Positions 62,901 to 64,000 of a stretch of 64,000 nt of DNA are shown piece by piece. The notes beneath the pieces were generated by a model. It worked only from the letters and a program-made list of their open reading frames with translations, had not been told where the DNA came from and did no database searches. Origin of the DNA: Dorea sp. AM10-31 (GTDB lineage Bacteria > Bacillota > Clostridia > Lachnospirales > Lachnospiraceae); NCBI RefSeq assembly GCF_003435815.1, contig NZ_QTUV01000001.1:386581-450580 (forward strand), read 5' to 3'. Both the position numbers and the translations under genes were made by a program. How positions within the stretch are numbered: position 1 is the stretch's first letter; each line of letters begins with the position of its first letter.

Positions 62901-63266
62901 GACGGAAAACCAGTTACCGCTCAGGCAGAATTTAAAGCAGAAAAAGCTGGCGGCTCTGTGGAAGTTACCTTTACCTTCGACGCTTCTGCTCTTGCCGGAC
63001 AGGATGTGGTTGTCTTTGAAAAGCTCTACTATACAGACGGAAAAACCGAACATGAGATTGCTTCCCATGAGGATCTGAAGGATGAAGGTCAGACCGTACA
63101 CATGACGGAGCTTCCGAAAGAACCGGAGACGCCTCCGGTAGCTCCGCCTGTAAAGACCGGCGATGAGACGCCGCTTCTCCTATATGCCGGAATCGCCATA
63201 GCTGCACTTGCAGGTGCAAGTGTCCTGGGCATCGTTTACTTCAAACGCAAAAAGAAACATCAGTAA
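59997..63266 (+). CDS. Thioester-domain, SpaA/VaFE-repeat wall-anchored adhesin
   Basis: 1089 aa, after AAGGAGGAG. The signal peptide ends near VHAADG. Residues ~40-190 form a thioester (TQXA) domain with Cys68 (AYCVEPLK) and Gln183 (GSQTIAG), which could bond covalently to a target surface. Several SpaA/Cna-B domains (~190-650) have E-boxes such as YRVDETTAPSGYL. Three VaFE repeats (~660-1045) share VTFTFDA and VVFE. The C-terminus is VKTGDETPLLL, a helix and KRKKK, a pilin-type sortase signal instead of LPxTG. It probably promotes donor-recipient contact or host adhesion. Confidence 0.9.
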   Translation: MLQTYKSYTRRTLAMLLAVLVAVGALFSGSFPVHAADGTISYKAGANIPYGSYFTSRMSFDGSNTAYCVEPLKKTPSSGSYSYDLLSQNSPLRKALYYLNGGYGYDKVVKDKYFSGWSDDNSYVIGHLVVAYIYAGNSADTGAFHGAPQSYIDKALEVASAIPGLPNPPEDFRAFIVPGQGSQTIAGSWYQVPNGWIELKKSSANGSISDGNPNYSLKGAVYGIYQGEKLIQKLTTDENGYARSGELEEGDYTVKELSASKGYIVDTKAHKVTVKAEQTSAANVTEIPQNNPMDLVLEKLDAETKKASPQGAASLADAEFTVKFYTEQSDSDPAEAGKKPARTWVLKTDVSGKMHFTKDSFVSGDAFYYTSDGKTVCLPLGTITVQESKAPAGYQLNPTVFVQKITGDGKQETVSVYQSSTVEESVIRGGVKIQKRDSETGEAKPQGSATLEGTVFAITTLNENPVLVDGTSYTKDQVVLTLTADKSGSAATAKDALPFGHYRVDETTAPSGYLNSGKISVEFDITEQGKIVELTAKDNSISNQVIRGDLEFVKIADGSQNRLANVPFKITSKTTSESHVIVTDANGYASTSSKWNKHTSNTNRGESPEDGIWFGTSKPDDSKGALIYDTYILEEQRCDSNKGMDLLKFEVKVYKDSVTVRVGTLTDDAIEIGTTALDAETGTHMSQPAKEVTIEDVVEYKGLKKGQKYKLTGTLMDKETGEPILVDGKPVTSKTEFTAKKSSGSVKVTFTFDATSLKGKTTVVFEELYQDEMQLAVHTDINDEDQTIYFPEIKTTAKDADTNSNISCAKKEITLVDTVSFKGLVPNHKYEVTGTLMDKETKKPVETDGKPVTAKASFKPKESAGTIEVTFTFDASSLKGKTVVVFESLAYKDKEVAVHADIADEGQTIYFPEIKTTAKDGSDGDQDVSASKEATIVDTVTYHGLMPGSEYKVIGTLMNKETEEALLKDGKPVTAQAEFKAEKAGGSVEVTFTFDASALAGQDVVVFEKLYYTDGKTEHEIASHEDLKDEGQTVHMTELPKEPETPPVAPPVKTGDETPLLLYAGIAIAALAGASVLGIVYFKRKKKHQ

Positions 63267-63333
63267 CTCATAACGAAGACTCCTGCAGGCAGCTCCCACA
63301 TGGAACTGCCTGCTTCTTTAGTAGGTGATGAAT

Positions 63334-63696
63334 ATGAAACACCCCCACTGCAAGACAGATGCCAAGCACATCCGTCATTTTCTGAACCTCTGTGAAGGGA
63401 ACTGGCACTCCTGTATCTACGTCTGGTGCCGCACTTGTAACGCACAGGAAAGCTGTGAGAACTCCGGCTTTTTATTCCATCCGGATGAAACGGGAAGCCC
63501 CTGCATCCTCCCTCTTTCAGATGCAGCGCTTTTGTTTCCCCGGATACCGGAGCCAACCGAATGTACCGGAAGCATGAGCATTGCTGCTTTTACAGAGCTT
63601 TATCTGCCCTATCTGGCCGCTCAGAAGCTGCCATTAAAGCCATGCCCCATTCCGGCACTGCTCCGGCTTCAGGAGAACCAGCAATATGACTGGTAA
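63334..63696 (+). CDS. Small Cys-rich protein in the T4SS operon
   Basis: 120 aa from the ATG at 63334 (TAGGTGAT upstream). Cys/His pairs (HPHCKTDAKH, CRTCNAQESC) suggest a zinc site; the C-terminal half is helical. It lies 67 bp after the adhesin. No family is recognised. Confidence 0.6.
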   Translation: MKHPHCKTDAKHIRHFLNLCEGNWHSCIYVWCRTCNAQESCENSGFLFHPDETGSPCILPLSDAALLFPRIPEPTECTGSMSIAAFTELYLPYLAAQKLPLKPCPIPALLRLQENQQYDW

Positions 63697-63758
63697 CAAA
63701 AAGTTGCACTTTCAGGCTCTTATACGTACAGGATATGTAAAGAAAGGAGGCACTGCCT

Positions 63759-64000
63759 ATGTTAAACGTAATTTCAATCATCCAATGTATCGATCAGGTC
63801 TTTACGAACCTGATATTTATTCCCATGATTTTTGTCCTGTATGTGAAATTCCGTCCGAAAAAGCCATGGACCAGAAGGCGCAGGAACACTTACCTGCTCT
63901 GTCTGGTACTGATCAGCTTATTCCTGCTACGGATTTTCTGTGAGAAGTTCATCTTTACACCGGTTAATTATCCACGTTTCACAGACAGCGGCTTATTCCC
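63759..64000 (+). CDS. Membrane protein, 3' end cut by window
   Basis: The ATG at 63759 follows AAAGGAGG. The 80 visible residues show a first hydrophobic segment (TNLIFIPMIFVLYVKF), a basic loop (RPKKPWTRRRR), and a second helix (YLLCLVLISLFLLRIF). The frame is open to the end of the window. It continues the conjugation operon; function not recognised. Confidence 0.65.
   Translation, partial: MLNVISIIQCIDQVFTNLIFIPMIFVLYVKFRPKKPWTRRRRNTYLLCLVLISLFLLRIFCEKFIFTPVNYPRFTDSGLF

Noticed and set aside
1..64000. Search for tRNA, rRNA and classical riboswitches
   Set aside because: No cloverleaf, rRNA segment or recognisable riboswitch core was found by eye; a covariance-model scan could still find weak ones.

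Overview
The window looks like a low-to-mid GC gut Bacillota chromosome, most likely Lachnospiraceae. That is inferred from the style of its proteins (rhodanese-repeat and FnIII surface proteins, DUF3173, TnpV, Tn916-type genes, VaFE/SpaA adhesin, VirB4-based ICE genes) and not from any rRNA. No rRNA or tRNA gene was seen.

1-6.6 kb is ordinary chromosome: the end of a rhodanese-repeat protein, a secreted beta-helix/FnIII protein, a divergent peptide deformylase, a NIF3/YqfO-like protein, a GNAT acetyltransferase and glycerate 2-kinase. 6.6-13.8 kb is a complete type II-A CRISPR-Cas locus: a 12-repeat array with a decayed trailer end, csn2, cas2, cas1, cas9, and a divergently transcribed tracrRNA with its own promoter. 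About 48-bp direct repeats (6517 and 15022) lie outside both ends of the locus plus a small gene pair. An AraC regulator and a MATE exporter follow.

17.5-38.4 kb is a patchwork of mobile elements. A decayed element (17.5-20.9 kb) carries three tandem excisionase-like HTH genes. Next come a type III toxin-antitoxin (CptIN-like), then an element (about 21.77-29.68 kb) with an AAA-ATPase/TOPRIM protein, a RelA/SpoT-domain protein, a truncated Tn916-like module and an integrase. A mobilizable element (29.68-38.41 kb) is bounded by an 11-bp direct repeat and carries a lincosamide nucleotidyltransferase-like gene, an ABC-F protein behind a transcription attenuator, TnpV, a MobV relaxase, a RepA helicase, MobC, integrase, excisionase and a divergent repressor switch.

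38.4-64 kb is the left part of a large conjugative element that leaves the window. It has regulatory genes, a VirD4 coupling protein, pilin-like and TrbL-like proteins, a lysozyme/C39 cell-wall hydrolase, a PrgI-VirB4 fusion and a thioester/VaFE adhesin. Its operons are led by two near-identical promoters, each followed by a strong terminator hairpin. A cargo block on the opposite strand (47-52 kb) holds a type I toxin-antitoxin and a proteasome/HslV-like Ntn-hydrolase paired with a helical protein of unknown function, which is the best candidate here for an undescribed system.

Together the window concentrates several defence-like functions (CRISPR-Cas9, type III TA, AAA-TOPRIM nuclease, RelA/SpoT protein, type I TA, Ntn-hydrolase pair) next to antibiotic resistance and transfer genes.
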